A stretch of DNA of 64,000 nucleotides. It comes from Motacilla alba alba. Lineage: Eukaryota; Chordata; Aves; Passeriformes; Motacillidae. The position numbers and the translations under genes are program-made. How positions within the stretch are numbered: the first letter of the stretch is position 1; every line of letters begins with the position of its first letter. Location of the stretch: the NCBI RefSeq assembly GCF_015832195.1, contig NC_052018.1:51211666-51275665 (forward strand), in the 5' to 3' direction. Shown piece after piece: positions 49,208-63,900 of this stretch. Below the pieces are notes generated by a model, which searched no databases, was not told the DNA's origin, and was given only the letters and a program-made list of their open reading frames with translations.

Positions 49208-52200
49208 GTACCATTATTATTTTCTTTCTTTTCCTAATTCTTCTTCGTTTTGCAGTTCATTGCAATGAACCTTTTATCTAGGTTGATAAAAAAGACCGAA
49301 GCAAAACAAAATTCCAACAACTTATGAATAGCAAGGCTATTAACACCTTAACTTGTGGGTGTACAGGCAAGCTGCTTGTGACAAAAGTGTGAACTCAGTC
49401 AGCTAACTGCAGTAATTCCTGACGTGTAGGCTCCTTCCTTGTTATAAATATGAGGTAATTTTTTGTCTTTATTCCAAAGTGCATGGCTTTCTGTAAATTC
49501 AGATGGTAGCTTCTGCAACAGGAAGTTAGAAGTAATCAGTTCATGTTGTAATTATGCACAGGGCTAATGAAATAAGGGTTGCTGCTGCCATGCCAGGTTG
49601 TTTTTTTTGTTGATTCTTTTGGAGACAGGCTCTACGTCATTTGTCATGAAAGTGTGGGGCCCTGTGATTGGACAGTTAGCTGGGACTATTTATTTACTCG
49701 AAGTTCATCATGTGCTTGGCTCTTTTTCTGGGTCAAGATTAATCTGAGCAGCAGCCTCTGGGATTGAGAATGCAGTGATTTAAATTCTTTTCAGCTCATT
49801 GTAAATGCGCTTTACATGGCACAAGCACATGGGTGAAAAGGATACTGCATTACTCGCATCTGTTTCCCATGGTATTTTATTCTTGTTAAAATGAGAAACT
49901 AAGGTAGTTGTTTTCTTCACAAGCCTGAGTTGCCATGTTAAAAATATCTGTAATTCACTCCTGTGGCAGTGTGCCTTGCTTTTAAAAGGACATGTATTCC
50001 TCTTCTGTAATGTTTCTACCATTTATACATTTTTATTACTCATAAAGGAAAATAACAGCCTTACCTTTGAACTTTCTTCACTGTGATAGTGAAATTTCTG
50101 AAGAAAGCTGTATAGCAGTAATACAGAATTTTGATCTAACTGATGAAATGGCTCAACTAGTATTCAGCCTGCTGTTGTACACAGAAGGGTAGTGACATGA
50201 GACAAAGATCTCAGTTCTCATTTTGTTGTATTTCCTTATGCAACAGTGTGATTTCATCATCTTCACAACTACCTTAGAAGGCAGCAGAGAGACCTGTGCT
50301 ATAGAAGTGCTGCATTTTCTTTTATTGCTTTCAAAGTTGCTTTCTTTTTTGTGCTTTTTTCAAAGTTAGCCATTGTTTTCTGGTTTAGAACATGAGCAAA
50401 TGCATTCGTAGTCTTTGTTTTCAAATGGTGGTGTTTCTTCTTGGGCATTATTCAGAGATGGTTATTTTGAAGAGAGCTGCAGTGAGTAAGTGCATCTGAA
50501 AATATGAGGAGTGACGTACCAAACTTCAGGTGGGCTTTGAGACTCAGCATTCTCCTGCCATCAATTGGTCCATGACTGAATTGAGGAGAAGTCATTTGGC
50601 TTACTTAACTTTCCCATGCCTCCAGCTTTGTAGTTTCGAATATTCCAAGTCTGATGGTGGCCAGCATGTATGGCACCATTTTGTGCCCTCTGCCTTCAGT
50701 GCTGTTTACTGCAGAGATGCAAGAGCGGGCCTGAAATACTCCAGAAGAAAGAAGGGAAAGGCATTTTAATGACTGCCTTTTATTTTGGAGGAAAATACAT
50801 AGCGAAAACATAATTCTGAATGATGTCAAAGTAAAAAGTGCTTAATCAGGTAGCATGGAAGAGAACAAGAAAAACTCACACTATTTATTTATGATTTTTG
50901 TAAATACTTTCTATTTAATCAGAGATATGAAATTTACTTTGGCTTATAAGATTTAACAGGGCTCAAGATGCTGAACTTTACCATTTGGAGAATTTAAATA
51001 TTTGTGTTGCTTAGGAAGAAGAGGACAGTGAGAGTGGGATTAGTGACCACTGAATTTGATGTTAACCAAATCCCTTTGCCTCCTGAATTAAATCTACTGA
51101 ATTTGCCTTATATTTGCTTAGCTTCCATAGCGAGCAGAATACTCAATATGGTATGTACCAAAGGCTTTACAAGCTGTGGCATTTTTTGGCTTTTCACCAT
51201 GGCTTAATGTTTAAGAAATTGCTTTTGAAAGTAACAGAAGTAAATATACAGTTTTCTACTGTATAGAAGAAGATGAGTTCTGGCATATACTTTGTTTGCA
51301 TATGTGTTAAATGGGAGTGTGAAAAGAATAATCATACCCCAAACTTACTTGTATAAATTAGGAAAACTTCCTTGGTAGTGTTTCCAGGAAAAGAGACTTT
51401 TGATCACGACACTTACAGAACAGTAATTATCTGTAATCTGATGTGAAATTCTAGCATATCCGTCACAACAGTGCTGTACCAAACAATTGGTGCAGTGTAG
51501 GTTGGTGCTGATTTGTAGGACAACTGGTTTTGCTAGACAAGAAAACTTTATGTGGAGGTGGGGGCACTCAGCTGGGACTCTTGATGCTCCAGTCCTAGCT
51601 CATACACTGGCTGTGTGCTTTTGGAAAAAAGGAGCAACACTCTTCCTTGCATATGCTTGTGCCTACAGCATCCCTGTTGCTCCTTACTGAGGAGGATTTG
51701 CACTTAGAGCTCTTACACCTTCCGTAGTGTAAAGTCAGGAAGAAAACAACTTTTGAGAGCTGGAACATATGCCTCGACTTTAGGACTTTGTGTTGATTCT
51801 CCCTACTGTATTTAGTGTGTGGATGTTTGTGAGTTCCAGTCCTTAGGTGCCCCACTTTCCCCATTCATTGATTTCTGTAGCCAGTCACTGATTCTGGGCT
51901 TGTGAAGAAGCTCGTGTTACTCAGCAGCTGTGCTCCTGAAAGCAGGGAGTGTTACAGCATTGTGTGCTTCAATACCTGAGTTCCTCATAAGGTCTCTTTC
52001 AAAAACTTTACAAAACTTTGCCTCCTTCACCAGTAATGGGTTGCAATCTCTGTGCTTCAGCTATTTTTCACATAGAAGAGAGAACTTTGGAGAGCTCTGA
52101 AGAAAACCAGTCCTAAATTTCTGCAGACAGTGATGAACTCTGAGCAAAAAGCCCAAAATGTATCAGATGGTTTCTGGATAGGGAACAATTAAATTGACTG

Positions 52201-52255
52201 GAATTCATCTGGAGGGAAGAAGAAAAATTGTAGAGGGAAAGTACAGGAATCTGTA

Positions 52256-52353
52256 AAACCATAGGATCATTCAGCTTGGAAAAGACCTCCGAGCTTGGCA
52301 AATCTGACCTCCTCCTTAAAGCAGGGTCCCTTATGAGGTCAGACCAGGATACA
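52256..52353 (-). mobile_element. CR1 LINE 3' scrap in CLVS2 intron 2
   Basis: 'aaccataggatcattcagcttggaaaagacctc' followed by 'tgacctcctccttaaagcagggtc' resembles the minus-strand CR1 3' end. It is short and diverged. Confidence 0.7.
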
Positions 52354-52369
52354 AAAAGGATCGTGGGTG

Positions 52370-52570
52370 GCTGGAGAGAGTGGACAAGCTTCGGATGTTA
52401 TTTGTTATTTACATTTTAAGAAATGGCCATCATCAGGTGATACTAGGAGGAGGCCTGGCTCTTGGTAAGACACCTTTGTACAACATTTGGGTAACTTGTG
52501 GAACTCTGTGCCATGAGGAATTCTGGATGCTTAAATAGCTGTGTTCAGGGAAAATGAAAAGAGAGGTGAA
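52370..52570 (+). mobile_element. Possible ancient CR1-like fragment
   Basis: 'aacttgtggaactctgtgccatgaggaattctggatgcttaaatagctgtgttcaggg' recalls the old CR1 3' block 'tggaactcattgccacaggatgttgtggatgct...aagggttcaaa'. The match is weak and the boundaries are uncertain. Confidence 0.35.
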
Positions 52571-52925
52571 CTGAGGATTAGTAAATATATAAAAACCAAA
52601 TCAAAGTTCAGAATTCCTTATGCTGTACAAAGTTGGACATGAGGCAGATGCTGAATGGAAATAATCACATATGTTGTCCAAGTTGTGGCTGCTTTAGGCT
52701 CTGTGTTTTGGCCTCTGTTAAGGACAGTAGTTAAGCATAGGCAGGCTTTTGGTATGGCATGATTAAGTTTTGTATATTCCACTCCTTTGCCCATTCTGAA
52801 AACCTGCCTTTTGTTTAACTGCTTCTGGCACTGCCCTGACCCCTGACCCCCCGACACCTAGCTGAGAACTCCTGGGAAGAAAGAGGGAGGAAGTTCTGGG
52901 TATGATTATTTTCTTGGTGATAGTC

Positions 52926-52982
52926 CTTTTTTACATAAACCTTTACATAAACCTTTTTTACATAAACCTTTTACATAAAGCC
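52926..52982 (+). repeat. Short ACATAAACCTTT tandem repeat
   Basis: About four copies of a TTTACATAAACC unit with variable T-run length, followed by a run of Ts. Confidence 0.7.
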
Positions 52983-55900
52983 TTTTTTTTTTAAAATTAT
53001 CAAGACAGCAACACTTTCATAAGGCGGGTGAAAACAGTTTCAAAGACTGAAAATTCAATTTGAAAATTATATTGAAAGTTGGAATTATTAACTCTGATAG
53101 ACAGCTTTGGGGGTAATTATAATTGAGTTTTGCAAAATGGAACACTGTAGGTATGTATGAATCACATTAACTGATTAACTGATATTTAGTATTCTAAAAC
53201 CTGGACCACTAATTCCTCCTTAAATATTGATTTCTATTTAGTGCATAGTAGTAGTTGCATGCATGACAGATTTTTTTCATGCATATTTTCACTCGGGCCG
53301 GCTGTACATCTCAATGCTTTGTAAAAGTGTGTAGTTGGCTGAATGTGAATGCTTCTCCTCTAGTTAAAAAGCTGGTGGAAAAGAGATGATACACATTTAA
53401 ATGGGGAGCTGAGCATATGTGGACAGTCAGCGTTGTTGCAGAAGACAGAAGACTCTTGCTTCTGGGACAAGGATGTTTGGGAGAAACAGGGATAGTGTTA
53501 TGGGGGACAAGGCAGGTCTTATAACTGTGTCCTATTTTTTTTTTTTTTTTGTAACAGAGGAAGGCTTCATAAGCTAAAACAAACTCAGTCCTGTAAAAAT
53601 GAAAGCAAACCAGAAAGTAAATGAAGGCAGCATCCTTGCAGCTACAATTACTTTCAAAAACGTCTTTCACACAGCTGTTCTTGTGAGCTGTAGGAACAAT
53701 ATCCCCAACCAGATTCGCTGCAGCAGTGCAAGTGGGAGTACCAGACACAGACCGTGTACAGTCTGGTGATGAAAGTGACAGGACTTGCTACTCCCATTTT
53801 CTTTAAGTGTGAACTCTGTCAGTGTCTTGCAGGGAATCTTGCTGAGCATTAGGGTTGGTTCAACAAGCACAGAGTGCTTAAACTTTGCCACCTGGTTCTG
53901 GACTACATCTATGCAACCAGCATGCTGCAGTGCCAAGGATTCCTAAGACAGGAACTTCCAGAAATAAGGATGCCTCTGGAAGCAGTATCATGACTTCATG
54001 TAATTGCATGGTCACATGCTCTGTGCAGTGCATAAGATTGCTAATAATGAGCTGAAGGAACAGTTTGTACTAGCAGTGAGCAGCAGTAAGCTGCAAATCA
54101 CAAAATAGTGCTTTAAATGTTTTTACATCCTGACTTAAAACCGTTCACCCCTCTCAGTCAGTGCTTGAATTCTCTACCATTTTTTGAGAACAGAGTCCTG
54201 ACACCTCACATATTGCTTGACAGAATATTAAAAAGTAGCAGATTCAAACTTTTAATGTGTATCTTCCATTTTTAGGAAGTCTAGTAAATAATTTAATTCA
54301 ATTTTTTTTAAAATCAAAGAATTAAGTTGTTTGTAAATGCTAGGGTCCCCTGAGCCCAGGACTTCCCAGAGAACAGAGGTATGTGCTTGTAAACAGCATA
54401 ACTTCATACCAGTTCAACTCATGTTCTGTAGCAACAGCAGTTAAAGGGGATATTTTTCCTAAGAGCTTGTTATTTTCAAGAGTTTTCTTACACTCGGTCT
54501 TCCTTACTTATAAAAAGACCATAAAAACACTTAGCAGCAATTTACTGTGGAAACCAGGTAGACTGGAAGTGATTGTTATTTCTAGCTCCTCGACTGCTGT
54601 CTGGGTGGACTTGTCCTGCTGGGTGAGAAAGGACTTTATGACCATAGCTCGAGTTCAGCTACAAACAGGTATGTCTGTGTAGACACAGACATTAGTCAAT
54701 GTGGTCCCAGTTTTTAACCTGTTATCTGAAGACAGAATAATTAATTCCCTTGCTAGATTCTTTTATGATGCTCCTGAAAAAAAAAGAAAAAAAGTGGAAT
54801 GCCTTTGGACTGTTAATTTATGTATTCTCACAAATGCACGTACTTTTAAAATGAGGGGATACCATAATCATTTTTTTCTGCTTATTTTTCTATCCCAAAC
54901 TGAGAATATTTCCACTGAAACGTTGCTGTTAAGTGTTTCCTAATTGGGGTGTCTACTGTGACAGGCTGTGGTCTGATTTTCAGTCACGGTTTATACATTT
55001 GGAGTCCAGCTGACATTTATTTTTGATCAAGAGGACTCAAGACTTCAGTCTTGATCTTGAGCACCCAAGGCAGGAGTCTGAATTCCAGCATGGCTAAATT
55101 AAGAGCTTCTCATTAGATTCTCTTTCAATGCACATAGTGCCACGTGGGCTGCCACCTCTGAAAGAAATGAGAAGCAGCAGCAAACTGAATTCTCCTTTCC
55201 CCCCAAGAAACTCTGCTCTGTGGCATCTTACTGAAAACCGCAAGGAAGCTTAATGGAGTTAAATATCCACCCTCCAAACACTGCTACTGGAGCTAGTGGA
55301 GTATCTGCCTGCAGTAGGTTGTCATCCTCCCTGTGAACCTGAGCAAAGACAGACAGAGGGCACTTCGCCAGTGGTTTGCAGATATTTGCTGCAAGCAAGG
55401 CGTGATTAGTTGTGGGGAGCTTGGCTTTTGTTCAGACACTTTGATCTAACTGGCACAGACTCCTCTGCTTGTTCCTCCTGCCCTTTTTGCTCTGAGCAGG
55501 CTTTGTCACAGTCCTACTGTTTCCCCAGTTCCTCAACCCACTCCTGCTGACATTGTCTTACTTTGTACTAGTCTTCACTCATGTGGTTTATTTTTTGTCT
55601 CTATTCTGATAGAATCCTCCAAAACCTCAGTCACCATAGAGGACTACATGGCACATTAAGTTCATCTTAGACTCCTTAGGAGATTTCAGCCTTTTGTGAT
55701 ATCACTGACCAAATGCTCTCCACGTCTGGCTTCCAATCACCTTCAAACTTCCCATATCCAAATCTTCTTTTAACCAGTGTTCCCACTGCTCTTCATAACA
55801 GTCATGAAAGTAGCACTGGAGAATGAGTCCTGACCTGTTCACATACCAAGTGAGTCCTTTAGACACCAGGCTGTTAAGGAAACTCTCCTTTTAGTTTCTC

Positions 55901-58272
55901 ACACCAGAGCTGGCCTGCTTGGTACGCATCACTCGCCCCTCATGGGGCCAGGCAGGAAACATTGGGAGCTTCTGAGGATGTTACTGGAATGACATGGCAT
56001 GATCTAGAAAAAGAAGATTTTTTTTTCCAATCTGATGTTATTTTCTACTTAACAAAGTATATGTGGTTAGTGTAGAAACCAATTAAAATGCTCATAGTTT
56101 ACATTTTTCCATCAGTTTTGTCAACAGAGAAAAACATCCAAATAAAAATACTGCTTCTTGAGAGAAGGAAAATAGAAGAGACTCTTACATGAGGATTGCT
56201 TCTTTCTTGAGCTTTTACTAAATGCTATCCACTTTTCTGTTTTCCTTCTTTTTATTGGGAAACTGAATCTATATGCATTAACTAAAGAGAGTGACTTAAT
56301 TGCTCTGATTAGGCTGAAGAACGAATACAATACCAAGGTGACACAAACATGAAGGGCTTGTAGCACAAACTCAGTATAGGCAATTAATTCTTGTCACTGT
56401 GAATGACTTTCTCTTGTCTCTGGTAGACGACACTTCAACAACTATATGGTTATAACCATTCCTCAGCTCTCAGCTTCAGGATGCCTATTTATTTTTGAAA
56501 GTGATTTTTCTCAGTCAAAGTCTAAATATTTCTCTTTTCTTCAGTATCTTAAGGCAATAAAGGGAATAAATAGTAGTCTTCCTTGTAAGGTCACTCAGAA
56601 ATAAAACTAATTTGTTGCAAGTTGTAATGTTAGAGACAGAAGACATGTTTTAAGATCATAGTTCACCTTCCTGCTAAGGCAAGATTATCCTGTGCATTAT
56701 ATTTTCTAGTGCTTTTCACAGTTTAATTTAAAAGCTTGAAGGCAAGTCTGGCACATTCTTTGGAAACCTCTCTGAGACTTCTTGCTCTTCAGATTTCCTC
56801 TCGGCATTAGTTCTAATTTTTCTATTTCAAAATGTCAGCTCCTATAAAACCCTTTGCTATTTCACTGTGTGCTGTTGGGCCCAAAGCAGGAATTGGTATG
56901 TGACTCTTAGTAACCCATAGAAAGGAATTGTTTTGATACAGTACCTATCTGCAGCAGCAGTGATTTGGAATCAGGACCTCAAGATGTTCCTCCTGACTTC
57001 TTTGGCACTGGAGATGTTGAAATGTGAAAATCAGTGGGATCGTCTTTATTTGGAGAACTTAAATCTGTTTTTTTTATACTATTCAATTTTCCTGTGTTAT
57101 CAGTTCATTTTTTATATGTATATTTCACATTTACCTCAAAAATACACTCTGGACCATTTTGTAATTATTTTCTGAAACGAGTCTAACCTTTCTTTTTCAT
57201 GATGCTAATAAATCCTTTGTGATCTTATTAGGCTGTGCACAGTTGTCTTTATGTTAGTGTCTTCTCCACATACTGCCCATACACTTAGTGCCTCTGCCAG
57301 CAAAGTCTTACAGTGCTCCATCCACAAAACAATACAATGTATTTTTTTGGTGATTTTGGTTTATACTCCTTAGCAAGTGTTCACCTCCTTTGACAATTGT
57401 TTTTATGAATCCAGTTTGCCTTTGGTTATAAGCAAAATTTTGACTTTGTTTATAAGTGATTGCTGTGCAGAAAGAACACGGCTGTCATAATTCACTGATG
57501 TTTAAAAACATCTGTGGGAACTTCTCTGGGGGCAGCACCATAAAAAAAGAGAAATTATATGGCTAGTAAAGGTTTCTCTCATCTCATGTTTCCTAATCAT
57601 AGAACAATTTAGAAAATTCAATTTTTGTATGTTTTAATTGGCATAACTGTTTAAATAAGTGATACTTTGGTGATGATTTAAAGTAGTTCAGGAGCTGAAA
57701 GTTTAGATATATAACAAATGAAGAAAATTGTATTTATGAAGAAAAAAGGATTAATTCTTTCTAAAATATCAAACTCCAGTGTGCATAATATGCTTTAAAA
57801 AAAGCTCCCTTCCCCGAAAAGCTTTTCTGTAGTCTTTTCCTGTGTATTTTGCAAAAGTCAGAATATGTTCTTAAGAAACACCTCTTCTTACTATGTGGAA
57901 TATGAAAATACTGCTTTTAATCTTTTCCAGTGTTTTCTGTAATGAAAAGGATTGGGTAGTAATGATTTGTTTACACATAATGAATATCCAACCATGGATA
58001 TGGACTGAAATCTGAGGTGGCTGAACATATCATCCTTTTTGGGGAAAATAAATTTACATTAAATCAAAAAGAATTAATTTCACTCCAGCACCTGACACTG
58101 AGTCAGCATCTCCCCCAGCACAGTTCTGGCTGTGCCAAGGTCCTTGCTTGTTCTTTTGGATCACATTTTACATTGCCCCTCACAGTATAGGTTTTGACTA
58201 CAAAATATGTATTCCTGTCCCTTATTTTATAGGACTGACTCTAACATCACACAGTGTCGTTGGAAAATGCAG

Positions 58273-58293
58273 TCTTTAATCAGTGATTAAAGA
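58273..58293. repeat. 10-bp inverted repeat with 1-base spacer
   Basis: TCTTTAATCA and TGATTAAAGA flank a single G. The TAATCA/TGATTA half-sites resemble homeodomain sites. No further context was found. Confidence 0.85.
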
Positions 58294-60955
58294 TTGTGTT
58301 TTCAAATGTATTTGTTATTCCCTGCTCTTTTTTCGTTGGTTCTCATTAATCCTTTATAGCTGTTAAAATCTTTTGGGGTAGGGCTTCCTTTCTGAGAACT
58401 GGATTTCAACCCTTGGCCACCACCACCACTGAAAACATTTTCTGGAAGGAGAAAGTGATTCTGCTGTGATTCAGGGGAGGGCCTCCCTAAAGGCATGTTT
58501 CAACTGCAATTTTCATTAATTCTTACCTGACATTGCACTGAATGTGCCTTATTACCTACAACAGCTCCTCAGTTTGTTGGGATGAACTATTTGACTGAAA
58601 GTATAGATTAAATAGTATAGTATAAATTTAGAGCACTGCATCTTCTGGCTGAAGGCCACGGTGAAAATTATAAAGAACCCAGGGCAAATCATCAAGTACT
58701 GGTAGTCCTCCAGCTTTCTCCTCAGAAAGTCTTTGCAAGGGACAGCCAGTCCTCTGAAATCTGCAGTGGATCTTTCTGGGTTTTATGCAGAAACCCCATG
58801 GATTATGCTCCAGACACAGTGAGTCCATGTAGAAACACTGGATACATTCAATAATTCAAGTGCAGTTACAAACCCAGCCTTTGCAATAGGCAGAAGAGTA
58901 TATGGTGAAAATGTAGATTCATTTTGTGAGGAAGATGAAAAAGATTTTGAAGGATAGTGCTTAACAGATGGAAAAAGAGGACACTAAGGATGTCAGGAGA
59001 AGACAGGATAATTATGAAAGGATAGAGCAAGGTGTTGGGCAGAAGACAGACCTAAAACAGCCCTTCAGTTTAGATTTTGAAATGTTTCAAAGTAGACAAT
59101 TATATTTTTTTGGTTGTTATCAATCTCACTGACTAAATTGTCATCTCTAAAACAAAGTTTTTAAAAGCTATATTGACATACCATTGGAAAATAAAGATGA
59201 ACATTTTTTAAATCATAGCTGTCACACATCTGCTGCAGTAACTGAGCTTTACCATAGCACCGGATATTATCATTCCCCTCTAGTTTTAGTCAGTGAGCAC
59301 ACCACCATAACATGGTGACTTTGACAGGCACCAAGCGTGCCTTGAGATTGTGTTCTTTCTCAAATTCTTAAATCATTTTACATGGGTTACATGGGTTAAC
59401 TGCATACCTCCAGCATCGTGTTTCCATTATGAGGGGATGCAGTTAAATAGTTGTGATTGATGAGGGATTATGTACCAGTGAGAAGCTGCCTGAGCCTCGT
59501 AGCCACTTATTTTCTCATCCTTTATTTTTCAGTGGTTTGGAGATGCAGAACTGCAAGCAAGGTTTGACATATGTTTTGGGCATTAGCTGAGATCCATTGG
59601 GTCATGCTTTTCAAAGCATTTTGTTAGGAGTATTGAGCAATTGATTTTCTCTGGAAAACGCTAGGACGTCTTCATACTATTGCTATCAGTATGATCCAGT
59701 TCTGTTCTCCACAGAAATTCAGCAGGAGTGCAATTTAATGAGACCAGTGAAAGGAATCTGACTGTTCTATTTATAGCACACTAATTGATCAGGGTAGCCA
59801 TGGTAGGAGGAAACTTCAGAGAAAATCAATGCAGTATCAAATGAAAGTAGCACACAAGCCTTTAAAGACAGCTGTGTGAAAGCCAGTTAAGAATGAATTT
59901 ATTTGAAGATCCATGGGAACATGTTGGACCATGTGTGTTCTTGCTTTCAGTTGTAAGAATGAAGCCAAACTAAGCAGCATCCTACATGCAAGTTGAGCCT
60001 CACTGTGTATTTTTTTCTTCATCCTCTTATACTTTGTCCCATTAAATCTTCTTGGTGGATTGTTTTAGTTTCTTATGGGGACTGTAAATGTCTTCTTTTA
60101 AGAGCTCCCCTTTGACAACCTTACCCTGTTTTTGTAATGAGGATGGCAGCCACACTGTGTAGGAGACCTGCAGAGCCTCTTGGCTGTGTGTCCAGCACTC
60201 AGGCACAGTTCCAGGTCTCATGGCTTTCACTTAAATGCAGGGAGAAGATGGTCTGTCTACCTCCATTCTCATTCCTGTCATCAAAATCCTCTTAATCATA
60301 CATGAAGCATAACTGTTTGTACTCATTGCTAGTGTTTCTTAAATCTCTGTAACCAACCTTTGCTTCCTCCCCTAATTGCATTGTTTCCTCATGAAATCTG
60401 CTCGTCTTGAACAGCCCCTTATTCACCATCCTTGAAAGTTATGGGTTTGTGGCAGATTCGCTCCTTTAGTGGGTGTATCTCTGTGCTGTGGGCTGACTGC
60501 CCATCAGTACATTGCTTTTGGGCTGCTGTAGAAGGATGAAGCAAGCAACAAACTACCATGGAGGCATTTTAGCAGTAACTTGTTTCGAAAAGAGTCAGAA
60601 TGGGAACTTCAGTTACTTGGAATGTGCTTTTTGTTCCTGTGTTTGTACATAGACAAAAGTTTTACCTCTTCCCTAAGGGATAGCAAACATGACAATGATT
60701 ACCAGCGTGGCTGTCCTGGCTGTCAGCGTGTCTCCATTCCTTCAGTGCTTGAATGTGCTTGCAATTAAATGAATAAAAAAAAATCTTGCTTCATTTTACG
60801 GCATTTAGAGTGCACATACTTTTTTTCACTAGGATTATTAAAGGCATGGCATCATGAAGTAGGTGCATGAATAATTCTGGTTTTCTGCTGCTTCATAAGA
60901 AAGGAGTAAATAATCTAGACCTTCCATGAACAGTTAATTTCTGTGGGCTAGTTTT

Positions 60956-60994
60956 ATGTAGCACCAATAGTTAAGCATATTAATGGTGCTACAT
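60956..60994. repeat. 11-bp inverted repeat with 17-base loop
   Basis: ATGTAGCACCA (60956-60966) pairs exactly with TGGTGCTACAT (60984-60994). It may be a cruciform or the remnant of a small palindromic element. Confidence 0.8.
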
Positions 60995-63900
60995 CTTCTG
61001 TTCATTCAGTTTTGAGCATATGTAGTGGCATGGAATTGTGGCTTTATTAGGCAGATGAATAATGTCAGAAATATTGTCAATTATCAATATGGTCTTCATC
61101 TTTCTTTAAGCCCTGACTGTGAATCCAGTTCCCAATGACATCAGCAGTTGCCGTGGTGAACTTTCATAAGCTAGTCTTTAATCTTTCATTAAATCACAGG
61201 CTAGGAAAGCAGACATGAGGATTGAGATGAAAAAACGTGCATCTGCAGCACTGATGTCTTCCCTGAAAAACAGGAAAGCCACACTTCTGTGGTTTTTGAA
61301 AAAAAAAAAAGATAATTTGCTGCATTGGTGAGCACATTTTCTCAGCCACTTACATTGTCTAAGCAACACCATGACGGGAGAATTTGCAGTATGTAAACAG
61401 AGGTGGGATGTGTGGGGCCTGAGAGCAGCTGAAATCGAACATGACAGGGCCTGAATGTGATGAATGACTCAGCTCTGTCATGTGCAAGGTTTGAGAATGG
61501 TGGTAAGGGTGGCAGGTTTAGGATGTCTTTTTCTTGCTACATTGGGCTTTGGCTTGACATTTCTAAGAACAAAACACTGCAAATTTAAATTATTGTTCAG
61601 AAGGACACTGGGGATATCTCTGTGTGAACTGCCAGCGCAGAGGTGACATGTGAACTCACAGTCAGACTGACACATGGGGAAAAAAGAATGGGACAGAGGG
61701 CAGAGTACTTCAGGGCCCATGTGAAGCAGGGTGGGTCTTTTGAGAAACAGCTCTTGAGTTGGGAGGGCAAATGGAAGCTGAGTTGTTCCTGACAAGCCCC
61801 CAAGTGTTTGGTGTACTGAGACTGAAAGAGTAGAAGTATCTGTGTTGTAAGGGACATAAAGGTGCAATATAAAGCTTTCATTGTGGAACAGCTCCCCAGA
61901 ATAGCACTTTGGGCCAAGATGTAGCTGTCTCATTCTGTGCTATTTTGTCTAATAGGAGAAAATTATTCTTCCACGTGAAGCTTAATGTGCTTATGTCGTT
62001 ACAGCATTGTGTCTCTAAGAGTGTCATCATAGGAGCTGTTACTGGCACAGGTCTTCTCAGCAGCTCATTTGTGCCCAGGTCTTGGTATACCAATACAAAG
62101 CTTTGTCCCTGTTCTGTTTGTCCTAAATCAGTCCTGCCTCCTGTATGGGACCATATGTTGAGCTGGTGTTTCCCTGCATTTATTCACCCAGTGCCTGCTT
62201 TTGGGGAAAAGAAGTATAGTATTTTTTTCCCCACAGTAGAAATGGGAAGCCATTATTTTGCACTTTACGAATGGAAAAAAAAATAAAGAGACAGGGAACA
62301 GACCTACAATTGCTTTGTTTTATTTTGCAAATACAGTAATTGAAAAAAAAACCCAGAAAATAGAAAAGCAGAATCTGGAGGATCTGGTTTGTTGGGGCTT
62401 TTTTTACACATTTTAAAGTTGGGATTGATTTCCTTTAAGGTTATGAAGCATTGCTCACAAATCTTTTATGCTTTCCCCGAGGCTTTTTATTCCTGGATAG
62501 GCTTTTGACAATTTAAAGTTAGTCAGAAGAAGTACACTAAGCTGTAATTTATGTTGCTAGGCATTATTACCCAAGGCCCTGCCTTCTCACACAGAGGAGC
62601 ACACAGGTGAAACTGCAGAATAGAATTATCTTTGCCCAGGTTGCAAAAAGAGAGGTTGTCTGTGAGAGCACTCTGTCATGTTTTCCTACCAGCATCAAGT
62701 TCACACTTATGTCCTTGAAAAATATCATTTGCTCGGATGACAGACTGTCACAGGGCCGGGACATAGGTTATTGCTGTGAGATGAGAGCCTTTTGGCATTC
62801 TTCTGAGTCACTGGCACCATCTGTCCCTCTTCCTGAGGTAAGGCCGGATGGAGCGAGTGCAGCCCTGGCATGCTGTTCAGCTCTTTATTTGGCATTCCTG
62901 ACCTTGCATCCATCGTGGTCTGATGGGGGGTTGGTTTGGGATGGCTTGCTTTGTTCCATGTTCTGCAGCAAAGCCCGGGCATAATCCAGTTTGACTCACA
63001 TATTGTATTGCAGGAGACATGTTTTGCTGCAAAGCAGATGGTTTCAAAATTAGTGTTTTTTCTATTAGTGCATCATATTGGGCCAGGTGTTGCTTGCTTC
63101 TCTCACCCCTCCTTGTTCAGAACCTTGATGTTCTTTTCAACACGCAATAACAACTTAGAAGGGAATTCAGTCAGGATTCATACAGATCACAATTTGGTCA
63201 CTCAAACAGTGTCAGCCTAGCTTCCCTTTTTGCTTCTGTTAGGTGGATAATGTGTTCCTGGCCTTTCTGTCTTGAGTTTGATCCTTTCAACATGGACTGA
63301 AATTCACAGCCCTAGGCTCATCAAACACATATTGATTTAAAAACCTTAACCCTTAGAATAACTTTTAGGCAGCACAAAATGTGGCAGTAGGATATTAAAG
63401 ATAACAGGGTCAGATTTCCCACAACATTTTTTGTGGAAAGATGTGGTAAGTGTTGATCTTGCAGACACAGTGGTGTTAGAGGAGAACAGGACTTTGCAGG
63501 GAAACCCAGGGCTGTGAGTTTGCTGGCTGAGTTCATAGTGAGGATTGCTGCAACACTAGAAAAAATAAAAACAGAGTGAATTTGAGCTTAGGTGCTGTTA
63601 GTGAGCTTTCAGATGGGTAGTAATGATGGGTGAGGCTTGGCAGTGGAAGACACGAGTTGAGGTTATATGTGTATTGACACAGGAATGACACTGAAATGCT
63701 CATGGGAAAAAGGAATTCCCTAGGGATGATGTTCAATGTGAAGTGAGCAAGGAAAAAGTGCTGAAGTCTGTGGGTGATGAGGTAAAAGGTGACCCACGAC
63801 ACTGGAACCTGGGGAGGACAGTTGGCATGGATCAGAGAGACTGGGGAGAAGGCAGAGAGGATGGGTAACACAGCAACTAAGGGCATCCCGTTTCTTGAGC

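Noticed and set aside
61478..61933. 151-codon - frame in CLVS2 intron 2
   Set aside because: No recognisable domain; it overlaps another frame on the same strand and lies inside an intron.
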